From the NCBI GenBank assembly GCA_002317145.1, contig DCIT01000046.1, positions 1 to 30,486 of the forward strand: a stretch of 30,486 nucleotides of DNA, read 5' to 3'. Source of the DNA: Caryophanales bacterium UBA1719. GTDB taxonomy: Bacteria; Bacillota_I; Bacilli_A; RFN20; CAG-826. Made by a program: the position numbers and the translations under genes. This document shows positions 1 to 7,355 of the stretch, in pieces (within the stretch, counting starts at the first letter, position 1; each line of letters opens with the position of its first letter). A model generated the notes under the pieces. That model ran no database searches. It was not told the origin of the DNA and saw nothing but the letters and a program-made list of their open reading frames with translations.

Positions 1-861
1 GATGGTGGACATACCGTAGTTGATAGAGAAAGCTTTGCCACTAATAAAGAAGAATTACCAGAAACATTTAGAAATCACAAAGAAGATTCATATGTTTCCG
101 AAATTTTTAATGCTGAAAAGAAAGCCAGAAAAACAAAATCTTATTTTCACGTAGAAGAATATGATGCAGATAAAGATAGTCATTATGATATTGGGTATTT
201 TTATATTAATGAATTTGATGATTCAAGTCCTTATGTGCCAGATAGAATTCAAACTATATTAAAAGATGCAAACGAATTATTCAATAAAAAAGCAAATCCT
301 GGTGAATCTAATTATATTAAAGATGTTGTTATTGATTTAGCAAATAACGGTGGTGGATCCACAAGCGCGGAAGGTATTTTGTTATCTTGGATTTGCGGTG
401 GTAAAGCAAAAGAAATTATTAAGGATGCAAGAGATAATTCAATAACGACAAGCACATATCAATATGATATTAATGGCGATAATGAATTTAATGAAAAAGA
501 TTATTTACCTGATGATGTTAATATTTATATATTAACTGATGCAACATTCTCTGCAGCATGCGCATTGACGTTTGATACTTATATGTACACGCTTTCTGAT
601 GCATATAGAACTTCAAAAAAGAATATTAAATTTATTGGACGACCAAATTTAGGAGGAGCCTGTTCAATAACTCCTATAATTATGTTACCGACAGGATTTT
701 CATTTCATATGTCTAGTAATTCTGTAGGTATTAATTGGAACGATCATTCAATTACTTGTGATCAAATAATGCCTATTTCAGATGGCTGGGATATGACAGT
801 TGATCAAATAGTTGATAGAGAAGGTTATATTAACCCTAAAATAGTGGAGGCTAGAAAATAG
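1..861 (+). CDS. S41-family (tail-specific/tricorn-like) peptidase, C-terminal part
   Basis: The reading frame is open from base 1, so the 5' end lies outside the window; 286 residues are visible. S41 features seen in order are the strand-loop DLANNGGGS (visible residues 112-120), a segment ILTDATFSAAC in which Ser184 is at the expected nucleophile position, and GRPNLGGACS after it, as in the family's Gly-rich turn. S41 enzymes are serine peptidases, usually exported in Gram-positives; the signal peptide would be upstream. Between the first two motifs is a 12-residue acidic loop (residues 156-167, D-x-N-x-D-x-E-x-N-x-x-D) that looks like an EF-hand or dockerin Ca2+ loop. The lipoprotein gene follows after 2 nt, so the two are probably co-transcribed. 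The family call is fairly secure. Activity and substrate are unknown, and an inactive surface relative cannot be excluded. Confidence 0.8.
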   Translation, partial: DGGHTVVDRESFATNKEELPETFRNHKEDSYVSEIFNAEKKARKTKSYFHVEEYDADKDSHYDIGYFYINEFDDSSPYVPDRIQTILKDANELFNKKANPGESNYIKDVVIDLANNGGGSTSAEGILLSWICGGKAKEIIKDARDNSITTSTYQYDINGDNEFNEKDYLPDDVNIYILTDATFSAACALTFDTYMYTLSDAYRTSKKNIKFIGRPNLGGACSITPIIMLPTGFSFHMSSNSVGINWNDHSITCDQIMPISDGWDMTVDQIVDREGYINPKIVEARK

Positions 862-863
862 TT

Positions 864-1373
864 ATGAAATTTAGAAATGCATTATCGTTGATTATCACAA
901 TTCCTTGCTTAGCAAGTTGTCTACAATCTAACGAAAGAAAAGTTTATTTAAATTATGGTGAGAATATTATTAGAACAGAAATTGTAAAACTTGGACAAGA
1001 ATATACTCCACCTACTAATGTAGATGCGGAAGGATATAACTTTGTTGCTTGGTATTTAAATCCTGCATTCTCATCTATAGCAAAGGTAAGTTCTCCAATT
1101 ACTATTACTGAAGATGTTTATTTATACGCTAAATATGATATTAAAAAACTTATTGTTACCTATGAATGCCATGGAACTGAAGCTTATCAAGATAAATTCC
1201 TTGTTCCTATAGATTATGGACAAAGAGCAATAAATATAGAACCAAGATTTGTTGGCATAGATTTTAAAGGCTGGTTTGAAGATAAAGAATTCAAAACTAA
1301 ATATGATTTTATTAATAGTAGAATAACAAGCAATACAACTATCTATGGACTTTTTGGTAAACCAGAACCTTAA
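864..1373 (+). CDS. Surface lipoprotein with two InlB B-type (Listeria-Bacteroides) repeats
   Basis: This 169-aa protein has a short basic N-terminus, a hydrophobic stretch and a lipobox LASC with the acylated Cys at residue 19, so it should be a membrane-anchored lipoprotein. The rest is two copies of the small beta-rich Listeria-Bacteroides repeat (Flg_new type). Copy one spans about residues 27-92 and has GYNFVAWY and VYLYAKYD. Copy two spans about 96-165 and has the variant GIDFKGWF and TTIYGLF. Such repeats are known from internalins and many surface proteins of gut Firmicutes and act as spacers or binding modules; no catalytic domain is visible. A GGAGG lies at 846-850, 13 nt before ATG, inside the end of the peptidase gene. 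The partner role with the upstream peptidase is inferred from spacing only. Confidence 0.82.
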   Translation: MKFRNALSLIITIPCLASCLQSNERKVYLNYGENIIRTEIVKLGQEYTPPTNVDAEGYNFVAWYLNPAFSSIAKVSSPITITEDVYLYAKYDIKKLIVTYECHGTEAYQDKFLVPIDYGQRAINIEPRFVGIDFKGWFEDKEFKTKYDFINSRITSNTTIYGLFGKPEP

Positions 1374-1421
1374 AAATTAATTTTATTTATATCTATTATA
1401 TTTAGATTAAATATTTTATTG

Positions 1422-1449
1422 TTGATATTTATATCAAACGATATATTAT
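1422..1449 (+). promoter_or_regulatory. Probable typA promoter with overlapping dyad
   Basis: TTGATA (1422-1427), a 16-nt spacer and TATTAT (1444-1449) resemble a SigA promoter. The -10 box ends 10 nt before the typA ATG, so the transcript would begin about 3-4 nt before the start codon. The -35 box is part of a near-perfect palindrome, TTGATATTTATATCAA (1422-1437), which could be an operator, though AT-rich dyads arise easily here. Confidence 0.55.
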
Positions 1450-1459
1450 TTTATAGGTT

Positions 1460-3283
1460 ATGAAACAAAGAAACATTGCAATTATTGCTCACGTTGATCA
1501 TGGTAAAACTACTTTAGTTAATCAATTATTAAAAAGTAGTGGTACTTTTCGTTCTAACGAATTTGTCGCAGACCGTGCAATGGATAATAATGATCTAGAA
1601 AAAGAAAGAGGCATTACTATCTTAGCTAAAACAACTTCTATTAATTATAAAGATTATAAAATTAATATTTTAGATACTCCTGGGCATGCTGACTTCGGTG
1701 GTGAAGTTGAAAGAATTATGCACATGGTTGATGGATGTTTACTTTTAGTAGACGCCTTTGAAGGTACAATGCCTCAAACCAGATTTGTTTTAAAGAAAGC
1801 TTTAGAGAGCGGAGTCAAACCAGTTGTCGTTATAAATAAAATTGATAGACCTAATGCTGATCCTAAAAAGGCAGTTGATAAAGTCTTGGAGTTATTTATT
1901 GAATTAGGTGCTCCTATGGAGTTCCTTGATTTTAAAGTTGTTTATACTTCAGCATTAAAAGGTACTTCAGGTACATCTCCAGATATTGATAAACAAGAAC
2001 CAAATATGAATAAAGTATTTGATTTAATTATTGATGAGATTCCTGAACCTAGAGTTACTGTTGATGGACCATTCCAATTCCAGCCAGCCTTATTAGACTA
2101 TAACGATTTTGTTGGACGTATTGGAATTGGAGTTATTAAAAGAGGAACAGTTCATGTCAATGATATAGTCACTGATATGCGTCTTAATGGAACATTAAAG
2201 AATTTTAAAGTAATGAAATTATTTGGATTCTTTGGTTTAAAAAGAATGGAACTTCAAGAAGCGCATGCTGGTGATATTGTTGCAATAGCAGGTTTACCTG
2301 ATATTAACGTTGGTGAGACTATTTGTGATCCTAAGAAATTAGATTTATTACCTCCTTTAAGAATTGATGAGCCAACATTACAAATGACATTTGGTACTAA
2401 CTCATCTCCATTCTCAGGAAGAGATGGAAAACTTGTTACCGCTAGAGTTATTGAAGAAAGATTATTTAAAGAAATTCAAAGAGACGTTTCTTTAAAAGTT
2501 AATCGTGTTCTTAATAAAGAACAATGGATTGTCTCTGGTCGTGGTGAACTTCATTTAGGAGTCTTAATTGAAAACATGAGAAGAGAAGGCTACGAACTAG
2601 AAGTTAGTAAACCTATGCCTATTATTAAAGAAGTTAATGGTGAGAAATATGAACCATACGAAGATGTTTTAATTGATGTTCCTAATGAATATCAAGGTTC
2701 TATTATGGAGACTTTAGGAAGTCGAGATGCTGAATTAATTAATATGGAAGATGATGGAATGAATACGAAATTAACCTATGTAATTCCTTCTCGTGGATTA
2801 TTAGGCTTTGTATCTAACTTCATGACTCTAACAAGAGGTTATGGCATTATTTCACATATCTTTAAAGAATATCGTCCAATGAAAAAACATATTATTGGCG
2901 AACGTAGTATTGGAGTTTTAGTCTCTACTCATACTGGTAAGGCAACTCCATATGCAATAGAAAAAGTAGAAGAACATGGTGTAATGTTTATTAAACCTGG
3001 TGTTGATTGCTATGAAGGTATGATTATCGGAGAACATCGTTACTCAATTGACTTAGCAGTCAATGTTACTTTAGAAAAACATCAAACTAACGTTAGAAGC
3101 TCAACTAAAGATTTAACTGTTGTTTTAAAATCTCCTAGAGCGATGTCTCTTGAGGCATGTTTAGACTATATTAATACTGATGAATTAGTTGAAATTACTC
3201 CTAATGCGTTTAGAATGAGAAAGAGGATACTTAATACCTCTGAGAGAAAGAAATATGATTCACATAAGAAAGAAAACATCTAA
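1460..3283 (+). CDS. typA: Ribosome-binding translational GTPase TypA/BipA
   Basis: The 607-aa protein has the full family length. It is a ribosome-associated GTPase of the EF-G/LepA superfamily that helps 50S assembly and stress or cold adaptation. The G motifs are clear: AHVDHGKTT (10-18), switch I ending ERGITI (to 54), DTPGHADFGGE (72-82), NKIDRP (126-131) and a SALKG loop. Elongation-factor domains II, III and V and the BipA-specific C-terminal domain follow (for example the RGLLGF region). No good Shine-Dalgarno lies before ATG; a promoter -10 box ends only 10 nt upstream, so initiation may be nearly leaderless. The last 29 nt overlap the next gene, a TrkA-like protein, which ties K+ uptake genes to typA translation. 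Identification is secure. Confidence 0.97.
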   Translation: MKQRNIAIIAHVDHGKTTLVNQLLKSSGTFRSNEFVADRAMDNNDLEKERGITILAKTTSINYKDYKINILDTPGHADFGGEVERIMHMVDGCLLLVDAFEGTMPQTRFVLKKALESGVKPVVVINKIDRPNADPKKAVDKVLELFIELGAPMEFLDFKVVYTSALKGTSGTSPDIDKQEPNMNKVFDLIIDEIPEPRVTVDGPFQFQPALLDYNDFVGRIGIGVIKRGTVHVNDIVTDMRLNGTLKNFKVMKLFGFFGLKRMELQEAHAGDIVAIAGLPDINVGETICDPKKLDLLPPLRIDEPTLQMTFGTNSSPFSGRDGKLVTARVIEERLFKEIQRDVSLKVNRVLNKEQWIVSGRGELHLGVLIENMRREGYELEVSKPMPIIKEVNGEKYEPYEDVLIDVPNEYQGSIMETLGSRDAELINMEDDGMNTKLTYVIPSRGLLGFVSNFMTLTRGYGIISHIFKEYRPMKKHIIGERSIGVLVSTHTGKATPYAIEKVEEHGVMFIKPGVDCYEGMIIGEHRYSIDLAVNVTLEKHQTNVRSSTKDLTVVLKSPRAMSLEACLDYINTDELVEITPNAFRMRKRILNTSERKKYDSHKKENI

Positions 3284-3719
3284 AGATAAGAACAAAAAAT
3301 ATCAAAGAGGGCATGTCCATTTAATTATTGGTGCATCTCGTTTTGGTACACGCGTTGCTCTTAGATATGCTAAAGCAGGTTTATATGTTACTGTCGTTGA
3401 TATGGATAAGAAATCTCAATATAAACTTGGTGATAATTTCTTAGGATCATTTGTATTAGGAGACGCGACAAAATTATCGACATTAGAAGAAGCAAATGTT
3501 TCAAGAGCTAAAACAATTTTAATTGTTACTGATAATGAAGACACAAATATTTTTATCGCAAATTTAATTTATACCAAATATCACAAGAACAATATTATTG
3601 TTAGATTAGATGATGAAGATAAATATAATTTATTAATTAATAAAGACGTTAAGATTGTTAATCCATTTATGACATCAATAATCCAATTCGTTAATTTTGA
3701 AAAGGAGGATGAAAAATAA
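3255..3719 (+). CDS. RCK/TrkA-N domain protein without RCK-C (K+ uptake regulator, first subunit)
   Basis: This 154-aa protein carries one RCK_N (TrkA-N) Rossmann domain at about residues 20-140. It has the nucleotide-binding turn GASRFG (a GxGxxG variant with Ser for the middle Gly), an acidic end of strand two (VVDMD) and the typical GDAT segment. The C-terminal RCK_C ligand domain is absent. It begins 29 nt inside typA and ends in a 1-nt overlap with a second RCK gene; trkH follows. Family knowledge: RCK proteins form octameric NAD(H)/ATP-gated rings under TrkH/KtrB channels. The start is uncertain because upstream there is only an AG-rich run; ATG 3255 is the only in-frame Met before the Rossmann motif. 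I infer that it assembles with the next protein into a mixed gating ring. Confidence 0.85.
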   Translation: MIHIRKKTSKDKNKKYQRGHVHLIIGASRFGTRVALRYAKAGLYVTVVDMDKKSQYKLGDNFLGSFVLGDATKLSTLEEANVSRAKTILIVTDNEDTNIFIANLIYTKYHKNNIIVRLDDEDKYNLLINKDVKIVNPFMTSIIQFVNFEKEDEK

Positions 3720-4381
3720 TGCGTGCTATTATTGTTGGCGGCGATACTAACGCTGATTACATAATCAAAACATTTATCAAAAATCATATTCCTTTTATTG
3801 TTGTAAACGAAGATAAAAAAATTGCTGAATATATTTCAAAAAGAAATCATATTGAAGTTTATTGCAATGCCACAAATAAGTTATATACATATAAAGAATT
3901 AGCGATTGAAAACTATGATTTAGTTGTCGCATTAGAAAATGATGATATCAAAAATTACATTATTGTTATGATGCTTAAAAAGCATTTCAATGTTAAGAAA
4001 GCTATCTGCACAGTACAAGATCCAGATAATGTTTCGATATTCCGTGAATTAGGAGTGGATGCTCCTATATCTAGCTCATTATTATTAGCGCAAAGAATTT
4101 TAAATGACTCAGATATTGAATCAGTCATGAAAACATTATCATTTGAAAATGATAAGATTATCATTACTGAAGTAACGTTAAAACATGAATATGAAATTAT
4201 TGGTAAGCAAATTAAAGATATTGTTTTCCCTAAGTTAGCAAATATTTCATGCATATATCGTTCATATCAAATTATCATTCCTAAAGGTGATACTAAGTTT
4301 TATCCTGGTGATCGTTTAATTATTTGTTCTGAATCTAAAAATCAAAAAGAGATAATTGACTTTATTAAGAAAGAAAAATAA
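3719..4381 (+). CDS. trkA: RCK protein TrkA-like (RCK_N + RCK_C), K+ uptake regulator
   Basis: This 220-aa protein has an RCK_N domain (about 1-115) followed by an RCK_C domain (about 135-220, ending with the FYPGDRLIIC strand-turn typical of TrkA-C). That is about half of an E. coli-type TrkA, which has two such units. The dinucleotide-binding loop is degenerate: VGGDTNAD lacks the second and third Gly of GxGxxG. It probably regulates the TrkH channel encoded next. A strong AAAGGAGG (3701-3708) precedes ATG by 10 nt, and the ATG overlaps the previous stop by 1 nt. Partnership with the shorter upstream RCK protein is inferred from the operon. The RCK assignment is firm, while NAD(H) binding by this subunit is doubtful. 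Confidence 0.88.
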   Translation: MRAIIVGGDTNADYIIKTFIKNHIPFIVVNEDKKIAEYISKRNHIEVYCNATNKLYTYKELAIENYDLVVALENDDIKNYIIVMMLKKHFNVKKAICTVQDPDNVSIFRELGVDAPISSSLLLAQRILNDSDIESVMKTLSFENDKIIITEVTLKHEYEIIGKQIKDIVFPKLANISCIYRSYQIIIPKGDTKFYPGDRLIICSESKNQKEIIDFIKKEK

Positions 4382-4383
4382 TT

Positions 4384-5946
4384 ATGAGCAAAGAAATTGA
4401 AGCTAAAACTCCTACTAAAGTAGTGAAACAAGCTAAAGGATTAAAGCTCTTTTTCGGTTATATTGGTTTATTCTTAATCCTTACAGGATTTATCATGTTA
4501 TGTCCCTTATTTTTATTAATTTTTTATCCTAATGAAGCAAGTGAATATCATCTATTTTTAGGACCAGGATTAATATCTTTACTTGTTGGATCATTATTAT
4601 ATTTTCTTTTAATATTTAAAAAGAACAAAGCACGACTTGAACGCTGGCAATCTTACATTTTATTAATAACAGTTTGGGTATTATCAATCTTCTTTGCATC
4701 ATTACCGTTTATGATCACTGAAGAATTTAATTTCACTAAAGCAATATTTGAAGCTACTAGTGGATTTACTACAACTGCCTTATCTTTATTAACAGAAGAT
4801 ATGCTAAAAGCATGCTCTCACATTTTCTTATTTTATCGCGTATGGTTATTATTTGTTGGCGGTATTGGATTAACTCTTATTTTAACTAGCGCTATTTCAG
4901 ATTCAAATGGATTAAGCATATATAATCTTGAAGGCCATAATGATCGTTTATTACCTAACTTAATTAAATCTTCAAGAATAATATTCTTAATCTATTTTAT
5001 TTATATTCTTATTGGTGTAGGCGCTTATTGTTTATGTGGCATGCCAGTATTTGATGCTGTTTGTAATTCTATTTCTAGTTTATCCACTGGTGGATTTTTA
5101 AATGTTGCCGGTGGTATTGGATCATATCAATCACTACCAATAGAAATAGTAACAATTATATTAATGCTTTTAGGTAGTACAAACTTCATGATTCACTTCG
5201 CGATAATTAGAGGTAAATTTAAAAATTTATTTTATCACTGTGAGTTCTTCTGTTTTATTATGATGTTTGTTATCTTTGTACCAGTATTAACTGCTGGATA
5301 CACTCAATTTTATAATGGTAATTTTGGTCAAGGTATAAGACATGCGATATTTAATTTTGTTTCTAGTGCGACATCAAGTGGATTTATCTTAGGAGATACA
5401 CAAACTTTGTATACTAACTTACCTTCATATATGTATGTTTCGATTATTTTCTTAATGGTTATTGGAGGTCAAGCAGGATCTACTAGTGGTGGTATTAAAC
5501 AAATGAGATTAGTCCAAATAGTTAAACAAATATTCTGGCAAATAAGATCATTAATTGATTCACCTCACTTAGTGCCTTCTCATACTATTATTAGATATGG
5601 CAAGAAAGAAAGTGTTGATAAAAATGAGTTTACTGCATCTTCAACATACTTATTTATTTATATTGGCATAATGCTAGTTGGAACATTCGCATTATGTTGC
5701 TTTGGACAAGAAATTGAATTCCAGGATGCCTTATTTGAATTTACTAGTTTATTATCGACAACTGGATTTAGTTGTGGAATTATTTCTTATACCGCTCCTT
5801 TAGGAATATTATGGATTGGTATTATCGCTATGATCATAGGAAGATTAGAACCTTTAATCTTTATTATGTTAATTGCTAAAGGCAGTAAATCCTTAAACGA
5901 TTCAATTAGAAACAAAATCGTTGAAAAGCAATTAAAGAACAGCTGA
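4384..5946 (+). CDS. trkH: Trk/Ktr-type K+ uptake channel subunit TrkH
   Basis: The 520-aa integral membrane protein is K+-translocating. The four M1-P-M2 repeats each show a selectivity-filter loop centred on Gly: ATSGFTTTAL (about 124-133), SSLSTGGFL (231-239), SSATSSGF (327-334) and SLLSTTGFSCG (455-465). A fifth hydrophobic N-terminal pair (about 20-80) precedes the core, which fits TrkH better than the shorter KtrB. GGQAGSTSGGIK (361-372) lies in the gating region of the third repeat. It sits 2 nt after the RCK gene with no clear Shine-Dalgarno, so translation is probably coupled. With the two RCK proteins it forms a complete K+ uptake system behind typA. The stop is TGA, showing the standard code. 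Confidence 0.95.
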   Translation: MSKEIEAKTPTKVVKQAKGLKLFFGYIGLFLILTGFIMLCPLFLLIFYPNEASEYHLFLGPGLISLLVGSLLYFLLIFKKNKARLERWQSYILLITVWVLSIFFASLPFMITEEFNFTKAIFEATSGFTTTALSLLTEDMLKACSHIFLFYRVWLLFVGGIGLTLILTSAISDSNGLSIYNLEGHNDRLLPNLIKSSRIIFLIYFIYILIGVGAYCLCGMPVFDAVCNSISSLSTGGFLNVAGGIGSYQSLPIEIVTIILMLLGSTNFMIHFAIIRGKFKNLFYHCEFFCFIMMFVIFVPVLTAGYTQFYNGNFGQGIRHAIFNFVSSATSSGFILGDTQTLYTNLPSYMYVSIIFLMVIGGQAGSTSGGIKQMRLVQIVKQIFWQIRSLIDSPHLVPSHTIIRYGKKESVDKNEFTASSTYLFIYIGIMLVGTFALCCFGQEIEFQDALFEFTSLLSTTGFSCGIISYTAPLGILWIGIIAMIIGRLEPLIFIMLIAKGSKSLNDSIRNKIVEKQLKNS

Positions 5947-6026
5947 TTCAAAATAATTTATATTTATATAAATAAATATAGAAAAATAGTTCGTGAATTT
6001 TTTAATATTTTTCGTAATTAAATAAT

Positions 6027-6046
6027 AAGGGGACTTTTGTCACCTT
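6027..6046 (+). promoter_or_regulatory. Hairpin directly before the Shine-Dalgarno of the 58-aa ORF
   Basis: AAGGGGAC (6027-6034), a TTTT loop and GTCACCTT (6039-6046) form an 8-bp stem with one G/A mismatch. It is followed at once by AAGGAG (6047-6052). There is no U run, so it is not a terminator. Its CACCTT arm could also pair with the AAGGAG, so it could control translation; this is inference. The rest of the 113-nt gap after trkH is AT-rich and I see no convincing promoter in it. Confidence 0.4.
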
Positions 6047-6059
6047 AAGGAGAATAATT

Positions 6060-6236
6060 ATGAAAAAACTAACAGATCAAGAATTAAGTGAGATTCAAGT
6101 AGGTGAGGCAATTACCTTAGCAAGTGTTATGGCTATTCTATCAATAGCGATAACCGCTGTAGTAGTCTATAGACTATTTAAATCTAAGAATGGTGAGATA
6201 TCTTTACCAGGCGGATATAAATTTACTTGGAAGTAA
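6060..6236 (+). CDS. 58-aa membrane peptide with a double-glycine-like (bacteriocin/secretion) leader
   Basis: ATG at 6060 follows AAGGAG by 7 nt and the ORF ends TAA (6234-6236). The first 15 residues, MKKLTDQELSEIQVG, match the double-glycine leader consensus at Leu-12, Thr-11, Glu-8, Leu-7, Ile-4 and Gly-1; only -2 deviates (Val for Gly). A hydrophobic helix follows (about residues 17-39), then RLFKSK and a short tail with LPGGYKFTWK. The strong ribosome site, good start and sensible peptide make it a real gene. It could be a class II bacteriocin-like precursor exported by a peptidase-C39 ABC transporter, or simply a single-span small membrane protein. No transporter or immunity gene is visible. 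Its stop overlaps the radC start (TAATG), so the two are translationally coupled. Confidence 0.72.
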   Translation: MKKLTDQELSEIQVGEAITLASVMAILSIAITAVVVYRLFKSKNGEISLPGGYKFTWK

Positions 6237-6913
6237 TGAACATTAAATCTTTACCTGAGCTAGATCGTCCGCGCGAGAAGGCTCGTCATTATGGCATTAA
6301 TAAATTAAGCAATATTGAATTATTAGCACTAATAATTGGCTCAGGGAGCAAAGACAATAATGTCTTAAATATTGCTTCTAATTTATTAGCCACTGCTAAA
6401 AGCATTGAACAAATATTAGCTTATTCTTTAAACGATCTTCTTTTAATTAACGGGATTAAAGAAGCAACCGCTTTTCGTTTTTTAGCAATATCTGAACTAT
6501 TAAAAAGAAAAGGAGAATTAAATTCCGAAGATCATTTTATTAATTCTAAAGAATTAGCGAATCGATATCGCTATATTATTGGAAACAATAAACAAGAGTC
6601 AATGTATTTAATCGCGATATCGATTAAAGGAAAACTAATATTTGAGAAAGAATTATATAAAGGAACTTCATCTAATTTAATATCTTCGGAAGAAGAAATT
6701 ATTAAAGAGTTATTAGATAGCAAAGCAAAGTTTTTTATTTTAGTACATAATCATCCTTCTAGTAGTGTCCTTCCTAGTGAAGATGATGTATTGTCGACTA
6801 ATCATTTATTAGTAAGAGCGAAGAAACATAATTTAATTATGTTAGATAGTATTATTGTTACTTCTTCATCTTCTTTTTACTCCTTTAAGGATGAAGATGA
6901 ACTGCTTGACTAG
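6236..6913 (+). CDS. radC: RadC/MPN-domain (JAMM) DNA repair-type protein
   Basis: This 225-aa protein starts at ATG 6236, which overlaps the previous stop by 1 nt; a TTG at 6227 is in frame but less likely. The N-terminal part has the RadC opening (LPELDRPREKA, then LSNIELLALIIGSG) and a helix-hairpin-helix near LLLINGIKEATA. The C-terminal JAB/MPN domain keeps the metal motif HxH-x7-S-x2-D in HNHPSSSVLPSEDD, though the usual HNHPSG is HNHPSS. Function in the family is still unclear; the historical repair role is weakly supported. Placement behind a 58-aa leader-type peptide is unusual, since radC more often lies beside mreB or maf genes in Bacillota. The rplU promoter -35 box lies in its last codons. 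Confidence 0.93.
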   Translation: MNIKSLPELDRPREKARHYGINKLSNIELLALIIGSGSKDNNVLNIASNLLATAKSIEQILAYSLNDLLLINGIKEATAFRFLAISELLKRKGELNSEDHFINSKELANRYRYIIGNNKQESMYLIAISIKGKLIFEKELYKGTSSNLISSEEEIIKELLDSKAKFFILVHNHPSSSVLPSEDDVLSTNHLLVRAKKHNLIMLDSIIVTSSSSFYSFKDEDELLD

Positions 6914-6934
6914 TTAACTAGATTAATATATATT
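6906..6934 (+). promoter_or_regulatory. rplU operon promoter with 12-bp palindrome
   Basis: TTGACT (6906-6911), a 17-nt spacer and TATATT (6929-6934) form a near-consensus SigA promoter that begins inside the last codons of radC. Transcription would start near 6941. A perfect palindrome CTAGTTAACTAG (6910-6921) sits between the boxes and could be an operator or chance. Confidence 0.72.
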
Positions 6935-6940
6935 ATTTAG

Positions 6941-7049
6941 CGTTGTCGTCTTTCTTTATTAGATGTCAACCGCATAGAAAAGGTATATAACGAATTACTT
7001 AGTAATTGACCTTCATAGCGAGTCTATATAAATAATAGGAGGAGTTTAC
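6941..7049 (+). promoter_or_regulatory. Probable L21 leader RNA (autoregulatory 5' UTR of rplU)
   Basis: The 109-nt untranslated leader before rplU folds into nested stems: AATTAC/GTAATT (6993-6998 with 7002-7007, loop TTA), AAGGT/ACCTT (6980-6984 with 7009-7013) and CGC/GCG (6971-6973 with 7018-7020). Position and shape fit the L21 leader family known in front of rplU in Bacillota, thought to let an operon protein repress its own synthesis. A strong GGAGGAG (7038-7044) follows. No intrinsic terminator is visible in the leader, so translational control is more likely than attenuation. The family call rests on context and folding by eye. Confidence 0.65.
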
Positions 7050-7355
7050 ATGTACGCAATTATTGAAACTGGCGGAAAGCAAGTAAAGGTTTCTGTTGGC
7101 GATAAAATCTATGTTGAAAAATTAGATGTTAAAGCTGGAGAGAAATATACTTTTGATAAAGTTTTAGCGATTGTTGATAAGGATTCTAAGTTTGGTAATC
7201 CATATGTTAGTAATGCTAAAGTTGTCGCAAAAGTAGAGAAACAAGGTTTAAGCAAAAAGCTTCATATTTATAAATATAAAGCTAAGCACAATGAACGCAA
7301 GAGAATTGGTCATCGTCAACCTTACACTTGTTTAGTTGTTGAGAGTATTAACTAA
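7050..7355 (+). CDS. rplU: 50S ribosomal protein L21
   Basis: This 101-aa protein of normal L21 length is a 23S rRNA-binding component of the large subunit. It opens MYAIIETGGKQVKV and ends with the conserved KRIGHRQPYT segment, both characteristic of L21. GGAGGAG at 7038-7044 gives a strong ribosome-binding site. It is first in rplU-prp-rpmA, an operon conserved across Bacillota, and its stop overlaps the prp ATG by 1 nt. Expression is probably set by the promoter at 6906-6934 and the leader RNA. Identification is secure. Confidence 0.98.
   Translation: MYAIIETGGKQVKVSVGDKIYVEKLDVKAGEKYTFDKVLAIVDKDSKFGNPYVSNAKVVAKVEKQGLSKKLHIYKYKAKHNERKRIGHRQPYTCLVVESIN

Noticed and set aside
3581..3787. 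Minus-strand open frames (here and within nadE, secDF, recJ, xseA, dxs and others)
   Set aside because: Each lies opposite a well-identified + strand gene and shows no ribosome site or recognisable protein.
5961..5974. 14-bp palindrome TATTTATATAAATA after trkH as an operator
   Set aside because: Low-complexity A/T only, with no promoter boxes placed around it.
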